A stretch of 64,000 nt of DNA from an uncultured Candidatus Melainabacteria bacterium (lineage in GTDB: Bacteria; Cyanobacteriota; Vampirovibrionia; Gastranaerophilales; Gastranaerophilaceae): NCBI GenBank assembly GCA_934693165.1, contig CAKUUX010000008.1, forward strand, positions 33,989 to 97,988. Direction: 5' to 3'. Positions 8,670 through 16,603 of this stretch are shown in pieces (the first letter of the stretch is position 1; every line of letters starts with the position of its first letter). A program made the position numbers and the translations under genes. Under the pieces are notes generated by a model. It had not been told where the DNA came from and made no database searches. It worked only from the letters and a program-made list of their open reading frames with translations.

Positions 8670-9350
8670 ATGGAAGTTGAAGAAAAAAGTTTAGAAAAAA
8701 GAACACTATTGGTAGTTATATTGACGATTGTCACAATGGTTGTAGAGATTGCGTATGGATATATCACCCATTCAATGGCACTTTTAGCAGACGGTTTCCA
8801 CATGGGAACTCACGCACTTGCATTGGGTTTAACTTTTTTAGCTTATTTTTTTGCAAGAAAATTTGCTAATTCTGAAATGTTTGAACACGGCACAGAAAAA
8901 ATTAAAACCCTTGCAGCTTATACAAGTTCAATCTTTTTAGGCGTAACAGGGTTTGCCATTATCATTGAATCAGCCTCAAAACTAATAAATCCAGTAAAAA
9001 TAATATTTTCTGATGCAATTTTGATTGCAATTATTGGATTAATAGTTAACCTTGTAAGCATATTAATAATGAAGGGTAAACATGTTCATTTACACATCGG
9101 CGAATGCGAAGAAGAACACCACAACGAAGAAGAACATGAAGACCAAAACTTCAAATCAGCATACCTTCACATACTTGCAGATATTTTAACCTCTGTATTA
9201 GCAATTATGGCGCTTGTTTTAGGTAAATTTATGAACATCACATACTTTGATTCTGCAATCGGAATATTAGGTGGTATAGTCATCTTAAAATGGTCAATTG
9301 GATTAGTCAAAGATACAGCCGTAGTCTTACTTGACATGAAATGTAAATAA
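8670..9350 (+). CDS. cation diffusion facilitator (CDF) metal exporter
   Basis: This inner-membrane metal/proton antiporter has 227 residues from the preferred start (ATG at 8670 after GAGGTTAAA, not the frame-opening codon at 8634). About six hydrophobic segments are visible. The second carries LLADGFHMGTHA, the metal-site helix in the arrangement typical of DmeF-type Co/Ni/Zn exporters. A His/Glu-rich cytoplasmic loop (HVHLHIGECEEEHHNEEEHE) precedes the helix with HILADILTS, the second metal-site motif. The C-terminal cytoplasmic domain is absent, so this is a short-form CDF. The upstream palindrome suggests metal-responsive control. Confidence 0.88.
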   Translation: MEVEEKSLEKRTLLVVILTIVTMVVEIAYGYITHSMALLADGFHMGTHALALGLTFLAYFFARKFANSEMFEHGTEKIKTLAAYTSSIFLGVTGFAIIIESASKLINPVKIIFSDAILIAIIGLIVNLVSILIMKGKHVHLHIGECEEEHHNEEEHEDQNFKSAYLHILADILTSVLAIMALVLGKFMNITYFDSAIGILGGIVILKWSIGLVKDTAVVLLDMKCK

Positions 9351-9366
9351 TTGTAAAATTATGTAA

Positions 9367-9391
9367 AAATTTCCAGATCATGTGGAAATTT
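9367..9391 (+). terminator. hairpin after the metal exporter
   Basis: AAATTTCCA and TGGAAATTT form a 9-bp stem 16 bases after the stop codon, followed by ACTATTTTC. It is AT-rich and only moderately convincing as a terminator. Confidence 0.4.
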
Positions 9392-9474
9392 ACTATTTTC
9401 AGATGTTTTCATGTATTTAGGTGTAAGTGTATTATATCTACATGTAAAAAGTGTGTAAAAAAAAGGAAACGCAA

Positions 9475-11133
9475 ATGAGTATCAAAGGTAACGGCGGTGT
9501 TCAAGGCGCAGGTGGTGGCAATAAGCCAGAAAGCGCAGAAGAACTAAAGAAAAAACAGGCAGCTGAACAAGATAGAGCCGCACAACAAGGTGCAGCAGCT
9601 GATCAAGCCGAACTTACTAATGGATTAAACGGTCAAGATAGAACAAATAATAATCGTCAATGCAATTGTGGCTGCCAAGACGCAGGCAATGGTAACGGAA
9701 ATGGCAACGGTAACGGTAACCGTGTAGGCAATGGCAATGGTGCAGGTACGGGCGCAGGCAACGATATCGGAAACATGCTAGGTGGATATGGAAATGGTGG
9801 AAATGTCCAAATGGGTGGCTTTGGCTACGGTGGTGTTTTCAGCAACCAATCGCTAGATGTTGACCAAGCACAATTGAACGATTTATCTAACAAATTCTTT
9901 AATTTTACAATGTCGGCAGGCGCATTACCATTCGGTATTGGTACAGCAGCAATGCAAAATTCTATCGGCAACTGGTTCCAAGCCTTCATGAATTGTTTTA
10001 AATTCTCAGGTTCAACACAAACTGTCAATGGTGGATACCAAGGTTTTAGCGCAACAAACGTTAATGGTGTTTACGCTAGAGATGGCAAATATTATAAACC
10101 TGATGCAAATGGTAACATGCAAGAATGTAAACAAGATGGTTCTGCATTAGATGCTACACGAACAGACGGAAATGGCAATACCCCACAAGTTGATGATGGT
10201 AATGGTACTGGCAACGGCACAGGAAATATTCCAAATGGATATACAGCAACAGGAACACCTGGAGTATTTTCAAAAGATGGCAAATACTATCACTACGTAA
10301 ACGGAGCATTGAAGGAATGTAATGCTGATGGTTCAGCAATTTCACATCAAGTAGATGATGGTGCTGTTAAAGGAAAAGATAAAGCTCATCATAGCAGACA
10401 CACAGAATCTCCTGCAAAAGCAGAGAAAAAAGAATCAACTGCGAAAAAAGAAGCTCCAAAACAAAAAAGTCCTGATGAATTAGCAAAAGATCAAGGTTAT
10501 AAAAAGCTTGCAGACGGAACATATCGTAAAGGTGGAAAATCTTACAATTATGTAAACGGTACATTCCAATATGCATACGACACAAAATATAAAGACGGTC
10601 GATATGTAAAAAATGGTACAATATATAACGCTGATGGCACAAAAGCAGATAAATCTGTAAAAGGTCATTCTGGACAACAAGCTATTTATACTATGGAACA
10701 TTACAAAAACTTAGGTTATGAAATGACTTCATACAAAGGTCAAACTGTTCTAACAAGTAAAGACAAACGTGAAACTTTATACTTTGATAAGAGTGGAAAA
10801 CTTGTTCAACAAAACTTCCATAACACAGGTTTTATGAAAGACGGCAGAACAGAAGTTTCTAGATTCAAATACAATGAAAAAACTGGTCAATTACAATCTA
10901 GAGAAGATTATAACAACCAAACAAGAACAACAGTTAAAACTGAATACGTTTCGCCAAAAGGCTTGAAGGCAGGAACAACAAAAACTGTAGGAAAACCTCA
11001 AGTAAGACAAGAAATGGATTCTCAAGGAAGAACAACAACGTTCAAAGAACAAGAAACTATAACAACAAAAATTGAAATCAAAGGTGGAATTGCAGTAAAA
11101 ACAACAACTGTTCAAAGACAACAAGTAAAATAA
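9475..11133 (+). CDS. Gly/Asn-rich repeat protein, unknown function
   Basis: The start at 9475 follows AAAGGAAA. No known family is recognised in the 552 residues. The N-terminal ~120 residues are Gly/Asn/Gln-rich, with a Cys cluster (QCNCGCQ) followed by a GN-dipeptide run. Residues ~125-180 form a compact hydrophobic module ending WFQAFMNCFKFSG, which resembles the N-terminal part of the protein at 28582-29421. Three imperfect ~40-residue repeats follow, built on G-x-Y-x-x-DGKYY...NG...EC..DGSA. A C-terminal YD/toxin-repeat-like beta region (SRFKYNEKTGQLQSRED) is Thr-rich at the end. There is no signal peptide, so if exported it needs another route. Confidence 0.75.
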   Translation: MSIKGNGGVQGAGGGNKPESAEELKKKQAAEQDRAAQQGAAADQAELTNGLNGQDRTNNNRQCNCGCQDAGNGNGNGNGNGNRVGNGNGAGTGAGNDIGNMLGGYGNGGNVQMGGFGYGGVFSNQSLDVDQAQLNDLSNKFFNFTMSAGALPFGIGTAAMQNSIGNWFQAFMNCFKFSGSTQTVNGGYQGFSATNVNGVYARDGKYYKPDANGNMQECKQDGSALDATRTDGNGNTPQVDDGNGTGNGTGNIPNGYTATGTPGVFSKDGKYYHYVNGALKECNADGSAISHQVDDGAVKGKDKAHHSRHTESPAKAEKKESTAKKEAPKQKSPDELAKDQGYKKLADGTYRKGGKSYNYVNGTFQYAYDTKYKDGRYVKNGTIYNADGTKADKSVKGHSGQQAIYTMEHYKNLGYEMTSYKGQTVLTSKDKRETLYFDKSGKLVQQNFHNTGFMKDGRTEVSRFKYNEKTGQLQSREDYNNQTRTTVKTEYVSPKGLKAGTTKTVGKPQVRQEMDSQGRTTTFKEQETITTKIEIKGGIAVKTTTVQRQQVK

Positions 11134-11150
11134 AATGTTTTAAAGATTAA

Positions 11151-11183
11151 CAAAGGGCGAAACGCTATGCGTTTCGCCCTTTG
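11151..11183 (+). terminator. rho-independent terminator, first of two
   Basis: CAAAGGGCGAAACGC and its perfect complement form a 15-bp stem with a TAT loop, followed by TGTTTGT. It lies 18 bases after the repeat-protein stop. Confidence 0.7.
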
Positions 11184-11190
11184 TGTTTGT

Positions 11191-11219
11191 AAGAGGCGAA
11201 GCCAAAGGCTTCGCCTCTT
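11191..11219. terminator. second strong hairpin in tandem
   Basis: AAGAGGCGAAGCC and its complement form a perfect 13-bp stem with an AAA loop, seven bases after the first hairpin and four bases before the stop of the minus-strand 56-aa gene. It probably separates the two convergent genes. Confidence 0.55.
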
Positions 11220-11223
11220 CTAA

Positions 11224-11394
11224 TCACAAGTCTTCTACCAAAAAAATGTTATTTTGATCTAAAATATTACGTATCTCATCATAATCTTTGCCAACACCGA
11301 CAAGACGCTGATATTCTCTAACTATAGAAATAATATCATCCGTGGAAACTTTGATATTTCTACGACCAAAATCATTTTCTAAAATTCTTGCCAT
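11224..11394 (-). CDS. small unknown protein behind a sigma-28 promoter (56 aa)
   Basis: The start at 11394 is chosen over 11433 because AAGAGG sits eight bases upstream and the longer frame would overlap the promoter. The 56-residue product starts MARILENDFGRRNIKVSTDD and is a charged, probably helical soluble protein with an acidic C-terminus (FLVEDL). No family recognised. It sits directly behind the best flagellar (sigma-28) promoter in the window, so it is probably a late flagellar or chemotaxis-associated protein, perhaps regulatory. An anti-sigma (FlgM-like) role is conceivable from size and promoter alone, but no FlgM motif is visible. Confidence 0.7.
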   Translation of the reverse strand: MARILENDFGRRNIKVSTDDIISIVREYQRLVGVGKDYDEIRNILDQNNIFLVEDL

Positions 11395-11423
11395 ACTAAA
11401 CCTCTTTTCTTTTCTCAAAAAGT

Positions 11424-11450
11424 TTATCGGCATTTAAAAATTAAACTTTT
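11424..11450 (-). promoter_or_regulatory. sigma-28 (FliA-type) promoter
   Basis: On the minus strand AAAAGTTT (11443-11450), an 11-base spacer and GCCGATAA (11424-11431) match the flagellar consensus TAAAGTTT-N11-GCCGATAA at 15 of 16 positions. The expected start lies about 20 bases before the ATG of the 56-aa gene. Confidence 0.8.
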
Positions 11451-11518
11451 GAAATATCAACTCAAAAGTTTAAAAATAAAAATTCAAATAAAAAAATTAA
11501 AAATAATTTCTTGCATAA

Positions 11519-11553
11519 TAAAAGCGGTTTAAGTAAAACTTAAACCACTTTTA
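11519..11553 (-). terminator. terminator of fusA
   Basis: AAAAGTGGTTTAAGT and ACTTAAACCGCTTTT pair with one mismatch, and a T-rich tail follows on the minus strand, 20 bases after the fusA stop. Confidence 0.75.
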
Positions 11554-11573
11554 AATTTATATAATCAATATGA

Positions 11574-13673
11574 TTATTTACCTGATTTAGCGATGATTTC
11601 TTCTTCAACGTTTCTAGGTACTTGTTCGTAGCTTTTGAATTCCATAGAGAATGTACCACGACCTTGAGTATTAGAACGTAAGTCTGTAGCATAACCAAAC
11701 ATATTAGCTAGAGGAACTGTAGCTCTAACGATTACGTTACCTGTATTTCCTTGAGGTTCTTGACCTTCAACTCTACCACGTCTTTTTGAAATATCACCAA
11801 TGATGTTACCTGTGTATTCATCTGGAATTTCAATTTCAACTTTCATCATAGGTTCAAGTACACAAGGTTGTGCTTTTTTAACACCATCTTTGATTGCCAT
11901 AGAACCTGCAATTTTGAATGCCATTTCAGATGAGTCAACTTCGTGGTAAGAACCATCGTAAAGTTCAACTTTAACGTCAATCATTGGGAATCCTGCTAAG
12001 ATACCACCTTCAAGAGCTTCTTCCATACCTTTTCTTGCTGGTTCGATATATTCTTTAGGAATAGCACCACCAACGATTTTGTTTTCAAATACAAAACCTG
12101 CATTTTCTTCAGCTGGAGAAATTCTAATTTTAACGTGACCGTATTGACCTTTACCACCTGATTGTCTTTGGAATTTAGATTCTTGATCTGCATTACCTCT
12201 GATTGTTTCTCTGTAAGCAACTTGTGGTTTACCAACATTAGCGTCTACGTGGAATTCTCTTAATAAACGGTCAACGATGATATCTAAGTGAAGTTCACCC
12301 ATACCAGAGATGATTGTTTGACCAGTTTCTTGGTCTGTTTTAACTTGGAATGATGGATCTTCTTCAGCAAGTTTTTGAAGAGCAATACCCATTTTTTCTT
12401 GGTCAGCTTTTGTTTTTGGTTCAATAGCAACAGAAATAACTGGTGTTGGGAATACCATTTTTTCTAAGATGATAGGTGCTTTTTCGTCGCATAAAGTATC
12501 ACCTGTAGTTGTTTCTTTTAAACCAACTGCTGCACAAATGTCACCTGCGTAAATTTCTGGAATTTCGTTTCTTTGATCAGCGTACATTTGAACTAATCTT
12601 GAAATACGTTCTTTTTTACCAGTTGATGCATTTAATACATAAGAACCAGAAGCTAATTTACCAGAGTAAACACGCATGAATGTTAAACGACCTACGAATG
12701 GGTCAGTCATAACTTTGAATGCTAATGCTGCAAATGGTTCATCTTCTGATGAAGCTCTTGTTGTTTTTGTACCATCTTCTAATTCACCTTCGATAGCTTT
12801 TACATCGATTGGTGATGGTAAGTAATCAACAACTGCGTCTAATAACATTTGAACACCTTTATTCTTGAATGCTGTACCACAGCACATTGGAACGATTTGG
12901 TTGTTACATACTGCTTTTCTTAAAACAGCTTTTAATTCAGCAACTGTGATAGATTCAGGATCTTCACAATATTTTTCCATCAATGTATCATCTTCTGATG
13001 CAATTGCTTCAACCAATTCTTCTCTGTATTGGTGAGCTTTATCTTTTAATTCTTGAGGAATTTCATCGCAAGTATCAACGTCAAATATATCTACTTGTTT
13101 ACCTAAATCATCTCTGTAGATTTCAGCTTTCATTTCGATTAAGTCAATAATACCTCTCATTTGGTCTTCAGCACCAATTGGTAATTGAATTGCATAAGCG
13201 TTAGCTCTTAATCTATTTCTAATTTGGTCTAATACACGGTAGAAATCAGCACCTGTTCTATCCATTTTGTTAACGAATACTAAACGAGGTACTTCATATC
13301 TGTTAGCTTGTCTCCAAACTGTTTCTGATTGAGATTGAACACCACCTACTGCACAGAATACAGCAACTTCACCGTCTAATACACGAAGTGAACGTTCTAC
13401 TTCAACTGTGAAGTCAACGTGGCCCGGTGTGTCGATAATATTTAATTGGTAACCTTTCCAATATGCAGTTACAGCTGCTGATTGAATTGTGATACCTCTT
13501 TCTCTTTCTTGATCCATGAAGTCTGTTACAGCTGCGCCATCGTGAACTTCACCGATTTTGTGAGTTTTACCTGTGTAGAACAAGATACGTTCTGTTGTTG
13601 TAGTTTTACCAGCATCAATGTGAGCGGCAATACCAATGTTTCTTGTTTTTTCTAATGGTGTTTTTCTTGCCAT
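11574..13673 (-). CDS. fusA: translation elongation factor G
   Basis: EF-G is the ribosomal translocase GTPase. The 699-residue length is standard. G1 is AHIDAGKTTTTERIL near residues 17-31, then RGITIQSAA (switch I region), DTPGHVDF (G3) and NKMDRTGA (G4). Domain IV/V motifs such as GMGELHLDIIVDRL and GQYGHVKIRI are intact. It is monocistronic here, away from the usual rpsL-rpsG-tuf cluster. Codon use is cleaner than in neighbours, as expected for a highly expressed gene. Divergent from the AICAR-transformylase-like gene, with 152 bases between. Confidence 0.98.
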   Translation of the reverse strand: MARKTPLEKTRNIGIAAHIDAGKTTTTERILFYTGKTHKIGEVHDGAAVTDFMDQERERGITIQSAAVTAYWKGYQLNIIDTPGHVDFTVEVERSLRVLDGEVAVFCAVGGVQSQSETVWRQANRYEVPRLVFVNKMDRTGADFYRVLDQIRNRLRANAYAIQLPIGAEDQMRGIIDLIEMKAEIYRDDLGKQVDIFDVDTCDEIPQELKDKAHQYREELVEAIASEDDTLMEKYCEDPESITVAELKAVLRKAVCNNQIVPMCCGTAFKNKGVQMLLDAVVDYLPSPIDVKAIEGELEDGTKTTRASSEDEPFAALAFKVMTDPFVGRLTFMRVYSGKLASGSYVLNASTGKKERISRLVQMYADQRNEIPEIYAGDICAAVGLKETTTGDTLCDEKAPIILEKMVFPTPVISVAIEPKTKADQEKMGIALQKLAEEDPSFQVKTDQETGQTIISGMGELHLDIIVDRLLREFHVDANVGKPQVAYRETIRGNADQESKFQRQSGGKGQYGHVKIRISPAEENAGFVFENKIVGGAIPKEYIEPARKGMEEALEGGILAGFPMIDVKVELYDGSYHEVDSSEMAFKIAGSMAIKDGVKKAQPCVLEPMMKVEIEIPDEYTGNIIGDISKRRGRVEGQEPQGNTGNVIVRATVPLANMFGYATDLRSNTQGRGTFSMEFKSYEQVPRNVEEEIIAKSGK

Positions 13674-13825
13674 TTCCTTAATTCCTTTTCTTTTCTATAT
13701 GTGTAACTATTACTTTTGCTATTTTTAGCTATGTAAATTATTCTATAAAAATACTTCAATTTCAAGCACTAATTTATTTCAAATATTTATGATAAAATAT
13801 TTTTGAAAAAAGGGAGAAATTAGTA

Positions 13826-14755
13826 ATGTTAGATAATTTAGAAAAAATAACAGATTTTAAATTTGGAGAAAATTCACATCAAGGTGCAAGTCTTTATAAA
13901 TCAGATGCAATGATTGATTACGAAGTTGTAAATGGTGGTGAATTATCTTACAAAAATATATTAGATATGACAACATTAATTCAAATTTTAAGTGAATTTT
14001 ATGATGTGAACGCAACAATTATGGTCAAAAATGCTATGCCTTGTGGCGCAGCATTAGGAACAAGCTTGACTGATGCTTTTAATAAAGCTTTTGACTGTAA
14101 TCCTGTTAGCGTTTTGGGTTCTTGTATTGGTTTTTCAAAAATCCTTGATACAGAAACTGCAAAAAAAATTCATCTATCAGATTTTGAACTTGTTATGGCT
14201 ATCGGATATGACAAAGAAGCTTTAGAAATTCTAAAGAAAAAGCCTGAAATGAAAGTTATAAAAATAAATACACCTCTTGAAGAAGTTAAAATCTCTGTAA
14301 GAGAAGAAGTAAAAATAACACCTTTTGGTATTCTTTTACAAGATGCAGATAGAGGCGATTTTAATAAAGATACATTTAAAGTTGTTACTAAAAGAAAACC
14401 TACATCGGAAGAAATTGAAGATGCAATTTTTGCATTCAAAATTGCAAAGCATTCAAAATCAAAAGCTGTTGTTATTGCAAAAAACTTTAAAATGTTATCA
14501 ATCGCACAAGGTCAAACAAGTTTTGCAGACGCTTGCGACTGGGTAATGACTTATGCTTGTGATGATACAAAAGGTTCTGTAATGGCTTATGACGGAATTA
14601 TTGATACAGTAGACGGTATTCACGTTGCAACAACAGGCAGAGTTGCACTTGTAATTCAAGCTGGTAGCTCTTATAACGAAAAAGAAGTTATAAAAACTTG
14701 TGACAAATACGAAATCGGAATGATTACAACAGGTATAACACACCACAAAAATTAG
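13826..14755 (+). CDS. stand-alone AICAR transformylase-like protein (PurH C-terminal domain)
   Basis: The 309 residues match only the AICAR formyltransferase half of PurH; the N-terminal IMP cyclohydrolase (MGS-fold) half is absent. Recognisable blocks are KFGENSHQ (residues 12-19), GGELSYKNILD, VKNAMPCG (67-74), NPVSVLG, GQTSFADACDWV and a C-terminal IQAGSS...GMITTGITHH. In canonical enzymes the block is VKHANPCG with an essential Lys-His pair; here the histidine is Asn69, and PHQ is SHQ. Activity on AICAR is therefore doubtful, and it may be a divergent paralog with another one-carbon role. An MFS transporter follows 12 bases downstream. A ribosome site (AAAGGGAGAAAT) supports the start. 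Confidence 0.8.
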   Translation: MLDNLEKITDFKFGENSHQGASLYKSDAMIDYEVVNGGELSYKNILDMTTLIQILSEFYDVNATIMVKNAMPCGAALGTSLTDAFNKAFDCNPVSVLGSCIGFSKILDTETAKKIHLSDFELVMAIGYDKEALEILKKKPEMKVIKINTPLEEVKISVREEVKITPFGILLQDADRGDFNKDTFKVVTKRKPTSEEIEDAIFAFKIAKHSKSKAVVIAKNFKMLSIAQGQTSFADACDWVMTYACDDTKGSVMAYDGIIDTVDGIHVATTGRVALVIQAGSSYNEKEVIKTCDKYEIGMITTGITHHKN

Positions 14756-14767
14756 GAAAAAATATTA

Positions 14768-15940
14768 ATGGGAAATTTTGTAGATAAAATCAAAGAAAAC
14801 AAAACGATTGGTTGGCTTTCAGCAGCGCATTTCACAACGGATACATATTCTGGATTTTTAAATCCAATTATGCCATTTATCGCTGCAAACCTCGGTATTT
14901 CAATGGGTGTAGCTGCTCTTGTAATGAGCATTTCACAATTAATTTCACAATTAATTCAACCTATTTTTGGATTTTTTGCTGATAGCTTTTTCAAAAGATT
15001 ATTTATCTTTTGGGGTTTATTATTAGCTTCTGTATTTTTCCCACTTACAGCTTGCGCTCCAAATCTTGCAATACTAGTAATCTTTATCGTTTTGGGTAGC
15101 TTGGGCGTAAGTATTTTTCACCCCCAAAGTATTGGTTTTGTAATTAGATTTACAAAAGACGACTTTACAAGAAATATGGGATTTTTCTTAAGTATGGGTT
15201 CAATTGGATACTCTTTTGGACCTGCAATATCTGCTGCCGTTATGGAATTTTTAGGACTTAAGGCAATGCCAGTAACTTCAATTGTTGGTATTTTACTTGT
15301 AATGATGATGTTTGTATGCGTTCCTAAAATTTCTAATATTGATAAAAAACCTGAAAAGAAAAATATTGTTGAAGTATTTAAAGCAATTTTAACTAATAAA
15401 CAAATTTTGATATTAATTTTAGTCGCAATAATGAAAGCTATCATTTCTAGCAGTTGTGCAATTTTATTACCATTCTTCTGGAAGGATTCAGGATATAGCC
15501 CTGTATATATTGGTATGGCTCTATTCTGGTTTATGCTTGCAGGAGGTTTTGGTTCATTATTGAGTCCAAAATTTGAAAAATTAATCGGCACAAGAAATAT
15601 TATTTATTTATCAATGTTGGCAATGCCAGTTATGATGTTTATTTTCGTGTACGCAACTCCAAGAATGCCAATTTTAGCCTTGATTGACTTTGTATTAATG
15701 GCATTTGTATTAATGCTTGCAACACCAATCACAATGGTGCTTGCGCAAAAAGAATTACCACAATACAAAAGTATTATCGGTGGATTTTTAAACGGTTTTT
15801 GCTGGGGTATTGTTGGTGGAATTCTAAGTGGATTAGGATTTGTTGCACAAAAATTTGGAGTACTTCAAATCCTACTTATCGCAAGCATATTACCTGCATT
15901 GAGCGTATATTTTGTTAAAGATTTAAAAATAGAAGAATAA
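14768..15940 (+). CDS. MFS transporter, fosmidomycin-resistance-like
   Basis: This 390-residue integral membrane protein has about 12 hydrophobic segments. The opening HFTTDTYSGFLNPIMPFIA and the following QPIFGFFADS loop resemble the Fsr (fosmidomycin resistance) branch of the major facilitator superfamily. Members export small molecules by proton antiport; the substrate cannot be read from sequence. It follows the PurH-like gene closely (12 bases), so the pair may be one operon. Confidence 0.85.
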   Translation: MGNFVDKIKENKTIGWLSAAHFTTDTYSGFLNPIMPFIAANLGISMGVAALVMSISQLISQLIQPIFGFFADSFFKRLFIFWGLLLASVFFPLTACAPNLAILVIFIVLGSLGVSIFHPQSIGFVIRFTKDDFTRNMGFFLSMGSIGYSFGPAISAAVMEFLGLKAMPVTSIVGILLVMMMFVCVPKISNIDKKPEKKNIVEVFKAILTNKQILILILVAIMKAIISSSCAILLPFFWKDSGYSPVYIGMALFWFMLAGGFGSLLSPKFEKLIGTRNIIYLSMLAMPVMMFIFVYATPRMPILALIDFVLMAFVLMLATPITMVLAQKELPQYKSIIGGFLNGFCWGIVGGILSGLGFVAQKFGVLQILLIASILPALSVYFVKDLKIEE

Positions 15941-15980
15941 TATCATACAATTATTGTATATATTTTAGGAATTAAAAATG

Positions 15981-16001
15981 TATAATGAACTCATTAGTTC
16001 A
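15981..16001 (+). promoter_or_regulatory. candidate promoter and operator of the small hydrophobic gene
   Basis: A perfect TATAAT (15981-15986, preceded by TG) merges into the palindrome TGAACT-CATT-AGTTCA (15986-16001) at the expected transcription start. No good -35 box is seen. The GAAC/GTTC half-sites also occur in the palindrome before the nearby XRE regulator, though with different spacing. Confidence 0.45.
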
Positions 16002-16015
16002 TTGAGAATTTAATG

Positions 16016-16240
16016 CAACAAGTGGACACCACTCATTTCTTTAACCGACGTCACTTACGTCAAGAAAGGGGTGATGCTTATGGCAAATTTCAAGACGCTG
16101 GCCGTTATATTTTATATAATAGCACTTCTTTTCAAAAAAGAGAAACTAGCGCTTTTGATTGGCGTCGTAGCACTAGTTTCATTTTAATAATGTAAACAAA
16201 GTGGTGTAAAATTTTAGCTTTCGCTAATTGCCACTTGTTG
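16016..16240 (+). ncRNA. structured toxin-type mRNA with 5'-3' pairing (candidate)
   Basis: CAACAAGTGG (16016-16025) and CCACTTGTTG (16231-16240) are perfect 10-base inverted repeats near the two ends of the transcript that carries the 35-aa peptide gene. The 5' copy can instead form a local hairpin AGTGG-ACA-CCACT (16021-16033). A second hairpin, GACGT-CACTT-ACGTC (16047-16061), lies just before the ribosome site. Competing local and end-to-end folds are typical of type I toxin mRNAs. Confidence 0.4.
16080..16187 (+). CDS. 35-aa hydrophobic peptide, candidate type I toxin
   Basis: The frame starts at ATG 16080, eight bases after a strong AAAGGGG ribosome site (an in-frame ATG at 16074 is less well placed). 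The product begins MANFKTLAVIFYIIALLF and continues through a KKEK turn into LALLIGVVALVSF, so it is almost entirely membrane-inserting with a short basic centre. Size and composition fit type I toxin or holin-like peptides; no named family is recognised. The message has inverted-repeat ends, and a divergent promoter at 16248-16276 would produce RNA antisense to it. Confidence 0.55.
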   Translation: MANFKTLAVIFYIIALLFKKEKLALLIGVVALVSF

Positions 16241-16247
16241 TGTTTAT

Positions 16248-16276
16248 ATTATAACGTATTTTTTAATGTTGCGCAA
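16248..16276 (-). promoter_or_regulatory. candidate antisense-RNA promoter
   Basis: On the minus strand TTGCGC (16271-16276), a 17-base spacer and a perfect TATAAT (16248-16253) form a promoter pointing into the small hydrophobic gene. Transcription would begin near 16241, at the edge of the 3' inverted repeat, and cover the peptide gene in antisense. Confidence 0.5.
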
Positions 16277-16283
16277 GCCTGTA

Positions 16284-16544
16284 TTACTCAAGGAAATTAA
16301 TTTTTCCTTTTGTACGTTTTTCAATTTCTAAAATTAATGTAGATAATGGTATTTCTAGAGCTTCACAAATTCTCCAAAGTGTTGAAATTTGAATATCTTT
16401 TACACCTTTTTCAACTTGCGACCATATTGATTTTGACAAATTTATTTCATTGGAAATCAAACTTATAGACTTTTTCTCCTTTAGTCTATATTCTTTAATA
16501 ATCTCTGCTATTGTTTTTTGAAGAATAATTTTACTTTCTTGCAT
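16284..16544 (-). CDS. XRE-family helix-turn-helix regulator
   Basis: This 86-residue DNA-binding protein has a single HTH_3-type domain (about residues 12-66) with the recognition part SLISNEINLSKSIWSQVEKG followed by ISTLWRICEALEIPLSTLI. There is a short basic tail and no partner domain. Such small regulators often control adjacent toxin or stress genes and repress themselves. The nearly perfect 20-bp palindrome at 16566-16585 directly before its start is the likely autoregulatory operator. Confidence 0.88.
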   Translation of the reverse strand: MQESKIILQKTIAEIIKEYRLKEKKSISLISNEINLSKSIWSQVEKGVKDIQISTLWRICEALEIPLSTLILEIEKRTKGKINFLE

Positions 16545-16565
16545 ATAAAATATTATCGTGCTAAT

Positions 16566-16585
16566 ATTAGAACAGTTGTTCTAAT
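16566..16585. promoter_or_regulatory. 20-bp palindrome, likely XRE operator
   Basis: ATTAGAACAGTTGTTCTAAT is symmetrical at 18 of 20 positions. It sits between the XRE gene (minus) and a degenerate small frame (plus). On the minus strand it fills the spacer of a possible TTGCAT-N17-TATTAG promoter, an ideal place for repression. Confidence 0.6.
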
Positions 16586-16603
16586 GCAAGAACGGAGTAA
16601 AAA

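Noticed and set aside
15118..15591. 157-codon minus-strand frame opposite the MFS transporter
   Set aside because: Opposite-strand shadow of a membrane protein; no ribosome site or family similarity.
16013..16195. 60-codon frame overlapping the small hydrophobic gene
   Set aside because: Its composition is arbitrary (many Arg/Phe/Ser), it has no ribosome site at its start, and it shares the region with the better-supported 35-aa peptide in another frame.
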